Part shown: piece after piece, positions 1 to 8,528 of the stretch
Numbering within the stretch: position 1 is the stretch's first letter
Layout: every line of letters starts with the position of its first letter
Source: Paenibacillus xylanexedens
GTDB lineage: Bacteria; Bacillota; Bacilli; Paenibacillales; Paenibacillaceae
Direction: 5' to 3'
NCBI RefSeq assembly: GCF_007680605.1
Contig: NZ_VEIO01000001.1
Span: 310,001-374,000 of the forward strand
Length of the DNA: 64,000 bases
Notes under the pieces: generated by a model
What the model was told of the DNA's origin: nothing
What the model saw: only the letters and a program-made list of their open reading frames with translations
The model's database searches: none
Translations under genes and position numbers: made by a program

Positions 1-126
1 TGGCCCCACAGCCATTCCGATCAAAATGTAGAACGGAACAACCGAAAATCTCAGTTTTGCGGATAAAAGGCCGGCTGCTGCAATGAGCACCAGCGCCAGA
101 CCTACTTCAAAAATCAAATGATCCAT
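1..126 (-). CDS. khtU: K+/H+ antiporter subunit, N-terminal fragment (KhtU/CPA2 family)
   Basis: Only the first 42 codons are in the window; the gene runs off the left edge. The start ATG (126-124) lies 4 bp after the stop of khtT, so the two are co-transcribed. The visible N-terminus is hydrophobic (LALVLIAAAGLL, then VVPFYILIGMAVGP) and resembles the first membrane helices of CPA2 cation/proton antiporters. In Bacillus subtilis KhtU is the membrane pore of a K+(NH4+)/H+ antiporter gated by KhtT. The assignment rests on the fragment plus the neighbour and is therefore inferred. Confidence 0.75.
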   Translation of the reverse strand, partial: MDHLIFEVGLALVLIAAAGLLSAKLRFSVVPFYILIGMAVGP

Positions 127-130
127 CGAG

Positions 131-625
131 TTACCCCCTTCCCGTCAGGAGGAGGGACTTGAAAAGCTTCTGCTGGTTGCGTTCGCCAACGGCGACTACC
201 GTAGATTCTGCGCTAATCACAACCTCCGGACCTGGGCTGATGTGTTTTTTATGATTTTTCTCCACAACGGCAATGACCGTTGCGCCAGAGTTTTGACGTA
301 CATTCAGTTCACCAATGGATTTGCCAATGCATCCGAATGAAGCTTCGATTTTGTACCATTCGATAATCAGATCGTCAAAGGTGACTTCAATATTTTCAAG
401 TTGCTTCGGTTTGTACGTTAATCCGCCAACGATGGCAGCAATCTGTCTTGCCTCATTGTCGTCAAGGGTGATCATAGAGATGCTTTGATCCGGGTCATCA
501 TATTCAAAATGATACATTTCACGGCGTCCATCATCGTGAATAATAATGACGATTTTATCACCGCTGCTCGTTTCGATTTGAAATTTTTTGCCGATTCCCG
601 GCAAGTCTGTTTCGCGTACATCCAT
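131..625 (-). CDS. khtT: Antiporter regulatory subunit with TrkA-C (RCK-C) domain
   Basis: This 164-residue soluble protein matches the length of B. subtilis KhtT (about 165). The N-terminal half is a small beta-rich domain. The C-terminal half (about 80-164) is a TrkA-C/RCK-C domain with the pattern [21 protein letters not shown] and a closing VVAVGERNQ. In the family this domain binds c-di-AMP and controls the membrane subunit KhtU, so the protein links K+ export to c-di-AMP and pH. A clear ribosome site (AAGGAGG, about 10 bp upstream) supports the start. The next gene follows after 4 bp. Identification is confident; ligand control is taken from the family. Confidence 0.88.
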   Translation of the reverse strand: MDVRETDLPGIGKKFQIETSSGDKIVIIIHDDGRREMYHFEYDDPDQSISMITLDDNEARQIAAIVGGLTYKPKQLENIEVTFDDLIIEWYKIEASFGCIGKSIGELNVRQNSGATVIAVVEKNHKKHISPGPEVVISAESTVVAVGERNQQKLFKSLLLTGRG

Positions 626-962
626 GGATAGTATGCCTCCTTAGTAATTGAGGCTGGCCATAGAAGGAAGGCTTTTTCTTCCCGTAATCAGTTCGTCTGC
701 TGCTCAGGCGGAACATCAAATGGTGCGGGGAAACAGAGCCAGTAATTCCTGACACAGCCGAATATATGATGTGTAATCAAGATCAGTTTTGTGAAATAAA
801 GTTCAACAAATAAACGATCACAAATAAAGTTCAAACCAGATGTTTCAAAAGTAACGTTTACATAATGGGTTATAAGTTATGCATGAGAACACCGTCTATA
901 GCGAAGAGGTGACTCCATGCTCTGGCAACCTGACGAATACGGCAAACAGGCTCTTTACGAGC
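626..962. other. Intergenic region upstream of khtT
   Basis: 337 bp with no convincing gene. It should hold the khtT promoter (minus strand), but I could not assign a clean -35/-10 pair. A 13-bp direct repeat, AAATAAAGTTCAA, occurs at 794-806 and 822-834 (28 bp apart) in the AT-rich part about 170-210 bp upstream of khtT and could be a tandem binding site. I saw no c-di-AMP (ydaO) riboswitch pattern. Confidence 0.4.
794..834. repeat. 13-bp direct repeat upstream of khtT
   Basis: Two perfect copies of AAATAAAGTTCAA at 794-806 and 822-834, period 28 bp. Seen directly; a regulatory role is speculative. Confidence 0.6.
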
Positions 963-1364
963 TCAGGCGTATCTCGGTGCCATTGGGGAGAGGGATAAAT
1001 ACATACTGGTGTATTTAATTGGCAACAGAAATAATCTGCGCTTGAACAGACAATACCACGGTTTAAAAGACAGACCTGCTGTAGGAATTCGCAGCACGAT
1101 TAATAATGCGAGGACAAGAAATACAGGCTTGGTTTGCTTAACTGCAGCCAGCTTAGACATCACTTGCGGATTTTTGCGAATGACAGGTTTCTGCTGAGAC
1201 TCGGGTATTTGAGAGAGTACTTCAAGCCCTTCTTTATTCGAAGTGGCATCGACGGATACACCAACGGCAGACTCTGTCTGCATTGGAATCGGGAAGCACA
1301 GCGCCTGAAAGACGCATAAAATGATGATAATCATGTGATGGAGCAGTCTAGGATGTTGTCTCAT
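963..1364 (-). CDS. Small membrane protein of unknown function
   Basis: 133 residues if translation starts at the ATG at 1364, which follows a purine-rich GGGGGGAAG site; the open frame extends further upstream to 1445 without a better start. A hydrophobic N-terminal segment (MIIIILCVFQALCF) is followed by a polar stretch of about 60 residues and a second hydrophobic segment (PVFLVLALLIVLRI) with a basic tail, suggesting a two-helix membrane protein or a signal peptide plus an anchor. I recognise no family. It lies between khtT and ytxC and shows no obvious partner. Confidence 0.55.
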   Translation of the reverse strand: MRQHPRLLHHMIIIILCVFQALCFPIPMQTESAVGVSVDATSNKEGLEVLSQIPESQQKPVIRKNPQVMSKLAAVKQTKPVFLVLALLIVLRIPTAGLSFKPWYCLFKRRLFLLPIKYTSMYLSLSPMAPRYA

Positions 1365-1597
1365 TTTCGGCTTCCCCCCTTCCGTGAAGATACTGTTATA
1401 AAAATAATAACACATTTTTGCGTGATCTCCAAACCATTCATTCATAGTTCACGAAACCTTCTATTATTCTTCTTTGCCAAAAAACGTTTGCTCGCGTTTT
1501 ATGCTGAGAAATCATGACACCCTTTCCATCAAACCGCTTCGTATATCCCTTTGGGCCTTGCCATATACTTTGAAGAGAAAGGAAAGGAGTGATTCTT

Positions 1598-2542
1598 ATG
1601 GAACTGTTTACAGTATGGACCGATGTGTCGGGGCAAGAGGAGGCAGCCCTTTTTCAACAATGCATTAAGGAAAAAATCAAAGGTTTACATATAAGTAAAA
1701 GAGGCTTCCGGCTCACCTTCAAACATAAGGATGGCAGAGCAGTTTGGACGTGCAGAGGCAATGAGAATCACGAAGATTTCCAGCAGTGGTTGCCACGAAT
1801 CAGTGATTTGCTTTCCCTTGGTATTGCGGATTATATAATGGAAACCCAGGAACGAAGCATGGTAGAGAATATTATTGCCAAATCATGCTCGGTCATGGAT
1901 GAACACGAAGTTGAGAAGGTTCACCGCATCTGCATGCCGCTGCTCGTGAATAGTGACTTGCATCAACCGGGTCTGCGGGAGCGCCGGCGCTCAACATTAG
2001 CGAGAGGTTTAAGGCAAGATTTGGAGGACATCCATTTTTTCCATCTCGAAGGCATCCTGAATTTCCGTATACGTGCCTACAAGCAGGAATTGCAGGAGCT
2101 TGTGGAATATGCACTCGATGAGTTCTGGATGGATCGTCAATATGAAGAGTTCATGGGACTGTTGAAGTATTTTGTATTTTTTCAGGAGGCTAAAGTTCCT
2201 TTAATCCATCTGATCCACAAGGGCAAACATGAATTTCAGGTGCTTGATGCGGGACTGAATCTGTTGCCTGTGCAAAAAGATGAACAAGTGGTTGTGGAGA
2301 TGCCGGGGCTGGAACTGGAGATGGATATCGAGGATATGATCGTGAGTACGCTTATTTCCATATCGCCCGAAAAAGTCATGCTACACACCAGCACTCCCGA
2401 TTTGCCCATCATCTCGACGATATGCCAGATCTTCGAAGATAAGGTGCAGATATGCCATCAATGTCCCGAATGCGAAGTGCTCCGTTCAGGATTGCTGACA
2501 AGTCTTGACGCAGGCGATCTGGGCAATTATAATAACTGTTGA
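1598..2542 (+). CDS. ytxC: Sporulation protein YtxC family
   Basis: 314 residues. The start at 1598 has an AAAGGAG site 8 bp upstream; a GTG at 1589 overlaps that site and is rejected. The sequence matches the YtxC type found just upstream of thrS in Bacillus, including a long helical middle (RRRSTLARGLRQDLEDIHFF) and a C-terminal part ending near CHQCPECEVLRSG, where closely spaced cysteines may bind a metal. YtxC is a conserved spore-former protein with a reported sporulation link but unknown biochemistry. The order ytxC-thrS is the Bacillus order, which supports the call. Confidence 0.82.
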   Translation: MELFTVWTDVSGQEEAALFQQCIKEKIKGLHISKRGFRLTFKHKDGRAVWTCRGNENHEDFQQWLPRISDLLSLGIADYIMETQERSMVENIIAKSCSVMDEHEVEKVHRICMPLLVNSDLHQPGLRERRRSTLARGLRQDLEDIHFFHLEGILNFRIRAYKQELQELVEYALDEFWMDRQYEEFMGLLKYFVFFQEAKVPLIHLIHKGKHEFQVLDAGLNLLPVQKDEQVVVEMPGLELEMDIEDMIVSTLISISPEKVMLHTSTPDLPIISTICQIFEDKVQICHQCPECEVLRSGLLTSLDAGDLGNYNNC

Positions 2543-2549
2543 TACAAAA

Positions 2550-2840
2550 GCGTTGACAAAGACATGAATCACACGTTTGATCGGTGCAGAGAGAGGAACC
2601 TGGGCTGAAATTTCCTCCGGATATCGCGTATGGTTTACCCCTTTGGAGCTGCAATTTTGAAAATAAAACCGGTTAACCAATCCTTGTTAAGGATGGCGGT
2701 TTTGTGAGTAAGGATTTGCCGGGTCATGCCCGTTACCGACATGCCAATGAGGGCTGTTTTCCTGTATCAGGAACAATCAGCTGAATTAGGGTGGAACCAC
2801 GAGACATAACACTCGTCCCTTGACCGGGACGGGTGTTTTT
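2550..2840 (+). ncRNA. T-box leader, threonine-specific, upstream of thrS
   Basis: The hallmark T-box sequence AGGGTGGAACCACG is at 2788-2801. It is followed at once by an intrinsic terminator whose 11-bp arms (2809-2819 and 2826-2836) precede a T run. Upstream lies Stem I-like sequence; its base can pair through CAAAG with CTTTG, with an ACC triplet (Thr codon) just before the 3' strand, which I take as the likely specifier. Uncharged tRNA-Thr would stabilise the antiterminator and permit thrS transcription. The T-box is certain; the specifier assignment is moderate. The 5' boundary is approximate. Confidence 0.93.
2809..2840 (+). terminator. T-box regulated terminator
   Basis: Arms ACACTCGTCCC and GGGACGGGTGT followed by a T run; competes with the T-box antiterminator. 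Confidence 0.9.
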
Positions 2841-2951
2841 TGCGTTTTTTTTCGCTGATCCGAAAGCGAACTGGAAATACGCAATAGATGATCAGTCCAT
2901 TGCAGGACAATGAAAATGGATGATGTTTATTTTACAGGAGGAATGAGACAA

Positions 2952-4889
2952 ATGGCAGTAAACATTAAATTACCGGACGGTTCCATACGTGAGTACGCAG
3001 ATGGGAGCAGTATTGAAGATGTAGCCGCTTCGATTAGCAGTGGACTTCGCAAAAATGCCGCAGCAGGTAAACTGGATGGCATCGTGGTGGATCTATCCAC
3101 TCCAATTCATGAAGGGGCTCTGGTCGAGATCGTAACACTGGATTCACCGGAAGGTCTTGAAGTGATGCGTCACAGTACAGCTCACTTGCTTGCTCAGGCG
3201 GTAAAACGTCTGTACGGTAACAAAGAAGTTCATCTGGGCGTAGGGCCAGTCATTGAGGACGGATTCTACTATGACATGGATTTGGAACATCCGCTCAACC
3301 CGGAAGATTTACAGAAGATCGAGAAAGAAATGGAACGCATCGTCAATGAAAATCTGCCTATCGTGCGCAAAGAAGTTAGCCGTGCGGAAGCCATCAGCAT
3401 TTTCAATGAAGTCGGCGACCCATACAAACTTGAATTAATCAATGCTTTACCGGAGGACAGTGTAATCACGATCTACGAGCAAGGCGAATTTTTCGACTTG
3501 TGCCGTGGACCACACGTGCCATCTACAAGCAAAATTAAAGTGTTCAAACTGATGAACGTAGCGGGTGCATACTGGCGCGGGGACAGCAAAAACAAAATGT
3601 TGCAACGGGTATACGGTACTGCTTTTGTGAAAAAAGCACAGCTGGACGAGCACTTGCACTTCCTGGAGGAAGCGCGCAAGCGTGACCATCGTAAACTCGG
3701 TAAGGAGCTGGAAATGTTCACGTTCTCGCAACTGGTGGGTCAAGGTCTGCCAATCTGGTTGCCTAACGGTGCCAAATTGCGTCGTACACTGGAACGTTAC
3801 ATCGTTGATCTGGAAGAAAGCCTAGGCTACCAGCACGTTTACACTCCTGTATTGGGGAACGTAGAGCTGTACAAAACATCCGGTCACTGGGAGCACTACC
3901 AGGAAGACATGTTCCCGAAAATGATCATGGACAATGAAGAATTGGTTCTTCGTCCGATGAACTGTCCTCACCACATGATGGTGTACAAATCCAATATGCA
4001 CAGCTACCGCGATCTTCCGATCCGTATTGCCGAACTGGGCATGATGCATCGCTATGAAATGTCAGGCGCGTTGACAGGTCTGCACCGTGTACGTGCGATG
4101 ACGCTGAATGATTCTCACATCTTTGCACGTCCGGATCAGATCAAAGAAGAGTTTGCCCGTGTTATCGAATTGATCCAAACGGTATATAAAGACTTTGGCA
4201 TTCACGAATATCGTTTCCGTCTGTCTTACCGTGATCCGCAAGACACCGAGAAATACTTCCAGAACGATGAGATGTGGGAAATGTCTCAACGCATGCTGCG
4301 TGAAGTTGTGGAAGAACTTGATCTTCCGTTCTATGAAGCTGAAGGCGAAGCGGCGTTCTACGGTCCGAAGCTGGATGTACAGATCAAGACTGCGCTGGGC
4401 AAAGAAGAAACACTTTCTACCGTTCAACTGGACTTCTTGCTCCCTGAACGTTTTGAGCTTGAATACGTTGGTGATGACGGACAGAAGCATCGTCCGGTCG
4501 TTATCCACCGGGGCGTAATCAGTACAATGGAGCGTTTCACTGCATTTTTGCTGGAGAACTTTGCAGGTGCATTCCCGCTTTGGTTGTCTCCAGTACAAGC
4601 CAAAGTCATTCCGGTATCAGGAAATTACGACGAGTATGCGCGTGAAGTAGAAGCGAAGCTGAAACGTGCAGGAATCGCGGCAGAAGCAGATCTTCGTAAT
4701 GAGAAGCTGGGGTACAAAATCCGTGAAGCACAGCTGGAAAAAATGCCTTACATGTTCGTTGTGGGCGAGAATGAGAAAAATGCTGCATCGGTATCCGTAC
4801 GTAAACGCGGAGAGGGCGATCTGGGCATGAAGCTGGTGGATGAGATTGTTGCTCAGTTGAAAGAAGAAATTGCATCAAGACAAGTCTAG
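2952..4889 (+). CDS. thrS: Threonine-tRNA ligase
   Basis: 645 residues, typical of bacterial ThrRS. It has an N-terminal TGS domain (about 1-62), an editing domain with the HSTAH metal motif (His74 and His78) and a class II catalytic core with motif 2 near [10 protein letters not shown], where Cys338 is the expected zinc ligand. A C-terminal anticodon-binding domain follows. It charges tRNA-Thr with threonine and clears mischarged Ser-tRNA. I chose the ATG at 2952 because AGGAGG lies 10 bp upstream; the frame extends back to 2910 but those extra codons overlap the ribosome site. Expression is controlled by the T-box leader; a strong terminator follows. Confidence 0.98.
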   Translation: MAVNIKLPDGSIREYADGSSIEDVAASISSGLRKNAAAGKLDGIVVDLSTPIHEGALVEIVTLDSPEGLEVMRHSTAHLLAQAVKRLYGNKEVHLGVGPVIEDGFYYDMDLEHPLNPEDLQKIEKEMERIVNENLPIVRKEVSRAEAISIFNEVGDPYKLELINALPEDSVITIYEQGEFFDLCRGPHVPSTSKIKVFKLMNVAGAYWRGDSKNKMLQRVYGTAFVKKAQLDEHLHFLEEARKRDHRKLGKELEMFTFSQLVGQGLPIWLPNGAKLRRTLERYIVDLEESLGYQHVYTPVLGNVELYKTSGHWEHYQEDMFPKMIMDNEELVLRPMNCPHHMMVYKSNMHSYRDLPIRIAELGMMHRYEMSGALTGLHRVRAMTLNDSHIFARPDQIKEEFARVIELIQTVYKDFGIHEYRFRLSYRDPQDTEKYFQNDEMWEMSQRMLREVVEELDLPFYEAEGEAAFYGPKLDVQIKTALGKEETLSTVQLDFLLPERFELEYVGDDGQKHRPVVIHRGVISTMERFTAFLLENFAGAFPLWLSPVQAKVIPVSGNYDEYAREVEAKLKRAGIAAEADLRNEKLGYKIREAQLEKMPYMFVVGENEKNAASVSVRKRGEGDLGMKLVDEIVAQLKEEIASRQV

Positions 4890-4922
4890 TTCAGCATCCT
4901 GTGTTGTAAAATAAATCTAACG

Positions 4923-4969
4923 AAACCGTCTGAGAACATGGCTGAATCCATCGTTCTCAGACGGTTTTT
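4923..4969 (+). terminator. Terminator after thrS
   Basis: 15-bp perfect arms (AAACCGTCTGAGAAC and its complement) and a T-rich tail. Confidence 0.92.
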
Positions 4970-5056
4970 GTGTTTCTTTTTGTACTTATAGTCTGACAAA
5001 AGGTATAGGATGGATGCTTTTTGGTAACCCTTTGCAAGTGAGGGGGAGGTTATACC

Positions 5057-5857
5057 ATGAAAAAGCATATTTTAAAATTCAATGAAAACCACAAGTTCAT
5101 CATCATGTGCTGCTTCATATTTGCCGGGATTTTGATGAGTTTCAATGAGGCCAAGGCCTATATATTTGAAGAGGAAAGCACGGCAATACATGTCAAGCAA
5201 TTAAATAACAATGACGAGCACGGTATGGTTCGTGATTTAAAATCCGGGCAGACGGGCGAGCAAAACCAACTCGAATCCGTATACACGGACAAGGCTCAAT
5301 TGACTACACTCGTGTATATGGCTTTCATGTGGTCTCCACAGCCAATGGTGTTGCCAAAACCTGAATTACCAGCCAAACGAGTGGTTGAGCCTGCGGATCG
5401 TGCTATGCCAGTGCTTGCTCCGCGTTTAGAACAAATTTTGGAAACCCAAAAGGTGACGGCAACAGGATATACAGCAGGAGTCGAATCCACAGGTAAAACG
5501 CCAAAACATCCGCAATACGGTATTACGTATTCAGGCGTAAAAGTTCGTCGGGACAAGGAAACCGTATCTACCATTGCAGCCGATCCGAAGTTATTTCCGA
5601 TGGGTTCCATATTGTATATACCCGGTTATGGTTACGGTATCGTTGCCGATACGGGTTCAGCCATTAAAGGCAACAAGATCGATCTGTATTTTCCGACGAC
5701 CAAGCAGGTGTACAAAGAATGGGGCAAAAAGGATGTTGAAGTGCAAGTAATCAAGCAGGGTGCAGGGAAATGTACGGAGCAGATGCTGGCGGAGTTGTCC
5801 AAAGCGATTGATGTCTACAAAACTGTACCGGATTCCTGGCTGGACAAAGCCATCTGA
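5057..5857 (+). CDS. Exported 3D-domain protein (putative cell-wall lytic enzyme)
   Basis: 266 residues with a basic N-terminus and a hydrophobic signal or anchor segment ([16 protein letters not shown]). A variable linker runs to about residue 130. The C-terminal part (about 133-215) is a 3D domain: VTATGYTAG, then [20 protein letters not shown], then [21 protein letters not shown]. The three aspartates in ADP, ADTG and IDLYF name the domain, which shares the MltA fold and is found in peptidoglycan lytic transglycosylases such as YuiC/Sps proteins and in resuscitation factors. A strong GAGGGGGAGG site precedes the ATG. Wall hydrolysis is inferred from the family. Confidence 0.85.
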   Translation: MKKHILKFNENHKFIIMCCFIFAGILMSFNEAKAYIFEEESTAIHVKQLNNNDEHGMVRDLKSGQTGEQNQLESVYTDKAQLTTLVYMAFMWSPQPMVLPKPELPAKRVVEPADRAMPVLAPRLEQILETQKVTATGYTAGVESTGKTPKHPQYGITYSGVKVRRDKETVSTIAADPKLFPMGSILYIPGYGYGIVADTGSAIKGNKIDLYFPTTKQVYKEWGKKDVEVQVIKQGAGKCTEQMLAELSKAIDVYKTVPDSWLDKAI

Positions 5858-5875
5858 GGATGGAATGTTATGCCT

Positions 5876-5905
5876 GAATAACAAAAAGGCTCTCTTCACA
5901 TAATA
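5876..5905 (+). promoter_or_regulatory. Candidate sigma-G promoter of the SASP-like gene
   Basis: GAATA (5876-5880), 18-bp spacer, CATAATA (5899-5905): a full match to the forespore sigma-G pattern. Transcription would begin near 5912, so the leader would carry two small hairpins (GGGG/CCCC at 5912-5924 and CACTG/CAGTG at 5926-5942) before the ribosome site. Confidence 0.7.
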
Positions 5906-5969
5906 TTGACTGGGGACGAACCCCGCACTGCCACAAGCAGTGTAAATATGAAGAGAGAGGTGATTCGTT

Positions 5970-6179
5970 GTGGCAAAGAAATCCCAAGGTTACCAAACGC
6001 CAAACGAGAAGTACGATGCTGAATTTGGACAGGAGAATGGAAGCGCAGCTTCTAAAGTGAAGCAAGCCGCTCAAAACAAAGTACAAGACAATTTCCAAAC
6101 ACCTGATGAAAAATATAATGCCGAGTTTGGTGTAGAAAACACAGGTCAAACCGGCCGTGCAGGAAAAATGAAAAAGTAA
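5970..6179 (+). CDS. Small acid-soluble spore protein, gamma-type-like
   Basis: 69 residues, starting at GTG after GAGAGAGGTG. The protein is polar, rich in Gln, Asn, Lys and Ala, and lacks hydrophobic segments. It contains two repeats of the form xxQTPxEKYxAEFGxEN (about residues 7-22 and 41-56), separated by a Lys/Ala/Gln-rich linker. This repeat style resembles gamma-type SASPs, amino-acid reserves of the spore core that do not bind DNA. The candidate sigma-G promoter upstream agrees with forespore expression. The subfamily name is inferred from style rather than a conserved signature; another small spore protein is possible. Confidence 0.65.
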   Translation: MAKKSQGYQTPNEKYDAEFGQENGSAASKVKQAAQNKVQDNFQTPDEKYNAEFGVENTGQTGRAGKMKK

Positions 6180-6238
6180 GTTGCCATGGTCCGAGCATTA
6201 AGCTATGCAAGATGAATAAAAAATCGATGATGATCCGT

Positions 6239-6270
6239 ACACCCTGGAGCGATTGCTCCGGGGTGTTTTC
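6239..6270 (+). terminator. Terminator after the SASP-like gene
   Basis: Arms ACACCCTGGAGC and GCTCCGGGGTGT around a 4-nt loop, then TTTTC. Confidence 0.9.
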
Positions 6271-6310
6271 ATTTCATGTTCCCGATTTCATGTTCCTTTT
6301 CGAAAATGAT

Positions 6311-6413
6311 GAGAATTTACATAATTCTCCTCAGGCCTCAGTCTCAAGACCGAGACAATTTCCACCTGTCGGCGCTGTTAACCTTAGCATGTCTAAGGTA
6401 CACTGGATATAGA
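6311..6413 (+). promoter_or_regulatory. liaFSR promoter region with three inverted repeats
   Basis: Three inverted repeats lie in the 130 bp before liaF: GAGAATT-N5-AATTCTC (6311-6329), GTCTC-N6-GAGAC (6341-6356) and ACCTTAG-N5-CTAAGGT (6381-6399, perfect 7-bp arms). A plausible promoter is TTAGCA (6385-6390), 17 bp, TATAGA (6408-6413), so the last repeat would overlap the -35. LiaR-type regulators commonly control their own operons, so these are candidate LiaR sites; the assignment is by position only. Confidence 0.45.
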
Positions 6414-6437
6414 ATAAAGACAAAGGAGACATGAGTG

Positions 6438-7487
6438 ATGAAACGATCTACGCTAGACCGTTGGTGGGTTGGTATACCTCTTATCGCTATAGGTGCACTG
6501 ATCTTGCTCAGACAACTGGGATATGACATTGATATAGGATATATATTTAGAACATACTGGCCGGTGTTTTTGATCTGGTGGGGAGTGAAAGGCTTGACGG
6601 AAATTCGCCGTAATGGGGGATATGCTGCGATTGGGCCCGTTGTTGTGCTTTCCATTGGTGGATTCTTCCTTGCGCGTAACTTGGGCGTGATTGGTTATTC
6701 CCTGGGAGAATTCATTCGTTATCTAGTTCCAATTTTGCTGATCGGCGGCGGGTTATATGTATTAATTGGACCCGGTCATAGGGATCGGAAACCTCACGGA
6801 AATGGAAGCAAAACACCGCCTCCGCCGCCTGAGCAGCCATATAAGCCGTTGTCCCCTCAAGATTTGGAGATGCCCTCTTCGTTTGATGAAGAGTTCGAGA
6901 AGACATTTGGCAAACCCAAGCAAGAGCAACCCTCGAGTAAGCATCAATCCTTCCATTCCGAAGAGGGACCGAATCTGAAAAAAGACAGTGGGAAGTTCGG
7001 ACAGTCTCATCAGAGTTACCATTCACATTCGGATGATCAGAAATTTGGAGGCTTTGGCCACGCTAATTCCCATAACTATAAGTATGGATATGAAGAAGGT
7101 TACGGCAAGACATTTAATAAATCCACTTTCATCGGTGACTTTCATATGGGCAAAGAAGTGTTTACGCTGAAACCGATGAACATCTCTTCATTTATTGGCG
7201 ACACCGTTATTGATTTGACCAAGGCCCAGATTTCATATGGAGAAACTAAGATTGTCATTTCGCATTTTATTGGCGATGTTAAGATCTTTGTTCCGGAAGA
7301 CATGGATCTGGGCATTTCACTGACCAGCAGCTCTTTTCTGGGAGACATGAAGCTTCTGGGTACAAAACGTGGAGGTTTTTTGGGAAATGCGCAGGAGGAA
7401 ACTCCGCACTACCATGAAGCCGGTAAGAAGCTCCGCATTATTGTCAGTGTTTTTATTGGCGATGTCAAAGTAAACAAGGTGGATTAA
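6438..7487 (+). CDS. liaF: LiaF-like membrane repressor of cell-envelope stress signalling
   Basis: 349 residues starting at the ATG after AAAGGAGA (a GTG one codon upstream is also possible). Four hydrophobic segments fill residues 8-110. A long Pro/Gln/Ser/His-rich linker (about 115-215) leads to the C-terminal LiaF/YvqF beta domain. That domain shows five repeats of the SxFIGD type (STFIGDF, SSFIGDT, SHFIGDV, SSFLGDM, SVFIGDV). LiaF holds the kinase LiaS inactive until the membrane is stressed by lipid-II-binding antibiotics. The linker is longer than in B. subtilis LiaF (about 240 residues). It is followed after 3 bp by liaS. Confidence 0.92.
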   Translation: MKRSTLDRWWVGIPLIAIGALILLRQLGYDIDIGYIFRTYWPVFLIWWGVKGLTEIRRNGGYAAIGPVVVLSIGGFFLARNLGVIGYSLGEFIRYLVPILLIGGGLYVLIGPGHRDRKPHGNGSKTPPPPPEQPYKPLSPQDLEMPSSFDEEFEKTFGKPKQEQPSSKHQSFHSEEGPNLKKDSGKFGQSHQSYHSHSDDQKFGGFGHANSHNYKYGYEEGYGKTFNKSTFIGDFHMGKEVFTLKPMNISSFIGDTVIDLTKAQISYGETKIVISHFIGDVKIFVPEDMDLGISLTSSSFLGDMKLLGTKRGGFLGNAQEETPHYHEAGKKLRIIVSVFIGDVKVNKVD

Positions 7488-7490
7488 CCT

Positions 7491-8528
7491 ATGATTCGAA
7501 CGATTCTTAAGGCAAACAAGTGGGAACTGATGACGTATTTTGTGTTAACAGGATTGATTACAATCGGTGGATTCTACCTGTTATATGGGGATGTGCTTAC
7601 AGGGGATAATCGCAACCGGGCATGGGCGTACATCGGAGTTGTCGTTGTAGGAACTGTGGTCACCGGATATATCGCCGCATTGCGGCTTCAGCGCAAAATT
7701 GATTTGCTCGATCTCAATATGTTGAAAGTATCTAAAGGAAATCTTGCCGTTCGCATGCCTGAAGCGGAAGATGCTTCCTTTGGACGGGTCTATCAGGAAT
7801 TTAATGTGATGATGGAGTCCATTGAAAAGAAAATGAGGTTACTCCAGCGGCTTGGTGAGCAAGAGGTTATTGAAAAGGAACAGGCCTCTGAGCTTGCCGT
7901 TATCGAAGAACGTAAACGTATGGCAAGGGATCTGCATGACACGGTGAGTCAGCAACTATTCGCCATGCACATGTCTGCTTCATCCCTTCCACGTCTGCTT
8001 GAGATCAACCCGGAGCATGGTCGGAATGTACTCGACCAGTTAATTCAAATGTCCCATATTGCACAGCGCCAGATGCGTGGATTGATCGCGCAACTCAGGC
8101 CGATTGAATTGGAGGGGCGGGACCTAGCAGCAGCACTCGACAGCTGGTTCCCTGATTATTGTCGGCAAAATGGTTTAAAAGGCGTGAAAGAGCTGGAGTT
8201 GGATGGCGGAGTCTCGGATGCCATTGAGCACCAGCTGTTTCTCATTATTCAGGAGGCCGTAGCCAATGTTGTTAAACATGCTGAAGCGGGGCTCGTTAGT
8301 CTGGCTATCCGAGAATCGGAGCATCAGATTAGCATGAGCATCAGTGATGACGGGCAAGGTTTCCTGCAACAGACGGAGCGACCGGGCTCATATGGGTTGT
8401 CCACGATGCGAGAACGCGCGGAGAAGCTGGGCGGTCAAGTCCAGATTATATCCAAGCCTGGGGCGGGTACGACGGTACGAGTACTCATTCCGAAATTTGA
8501 TAACGTGTCTGAGGAGGAAACAGAATGA
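7491..8528 (+). CDS. liaS: Envelope-stress sensor histidine kinase
   Basis: 345 residues. Two transmembrane segments (about 12-33 and 45-65) with a very short outside loop are typical of intramembrane-sensing kinases. A HAMP region and a HisKA_3 dimerisation domain follow, with the phospho-acceptor in RDLHDTVSQQ (His149). The HATPase domain carries IIQEAVANVVKHA and DDGQGF. It phosphorylates LiaR and is restrained by LiaF. It lies in the middle of a tight liaF-liaS-liaR operon; its stop overlaps the liaR start. Confidence 0.93.
   Translation: MIRTILKANKWELMTYFVLTGLITIGGFYLLYGDVLTGDNRNRAWAYIGVVVVGTVVTGYIAALRLQRKIDLLDLNMLKVSKGNLAVRMPEAEDASFGRVYQEFNVMMESIEKKMRLLQRLGEQEVIEKEQASELAVIEERKRMARDLHDTVSQQLFAMHMSASSLPRLLEINPEHGRNVLDQLIQMSHIAQRQMRGLIAQLRPIELEGRDLAAALDSWFPDYCRQNGLKGVKELELDGGVSDAIEHQLFLIIQEAVANVVKHAEAGLVSLAIRESEHQISMSISDDGQGFLQQTERPGSYGLSTMRERAEKLGGQVQIISKPGAGTTVRVLIPKFDNVSEEETE

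Noticed and set aside
626-780. c-di-AMP (ydaO) or other riboswitch before khtT
   Set aside because: Considered because KhtT responds to c-di-AMP, but none of the conserved ydaO segments are visible on the minus strand.
790-810. Rex-like site TTGTGAAATAAAGTTCAACAA
   Set aside because: The half-sites are spaced 6 rather than 4 bp apart and the second half is imperfect.
917-1018. 33-codon plus-strand frame (MLWQPDEYGKQALYELRR...) with an AGAGGTGA ribosome-like site
   Set aside because: It overlaps the convergent minus-strand gene at 963-1364, has no terminator and no recognisable family. It might be real but evidence is too thin.
5890-5957. Three-way-junction RNA hiding the ribosome site of the SASP-like gene (outer stem CTCTCTTC/GAAGAGAG)
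   Set aside because: The left arm lies upstream of the transcription start predicted by the sigma-G promoter, so only the two inner hairpins would be in the transcript.
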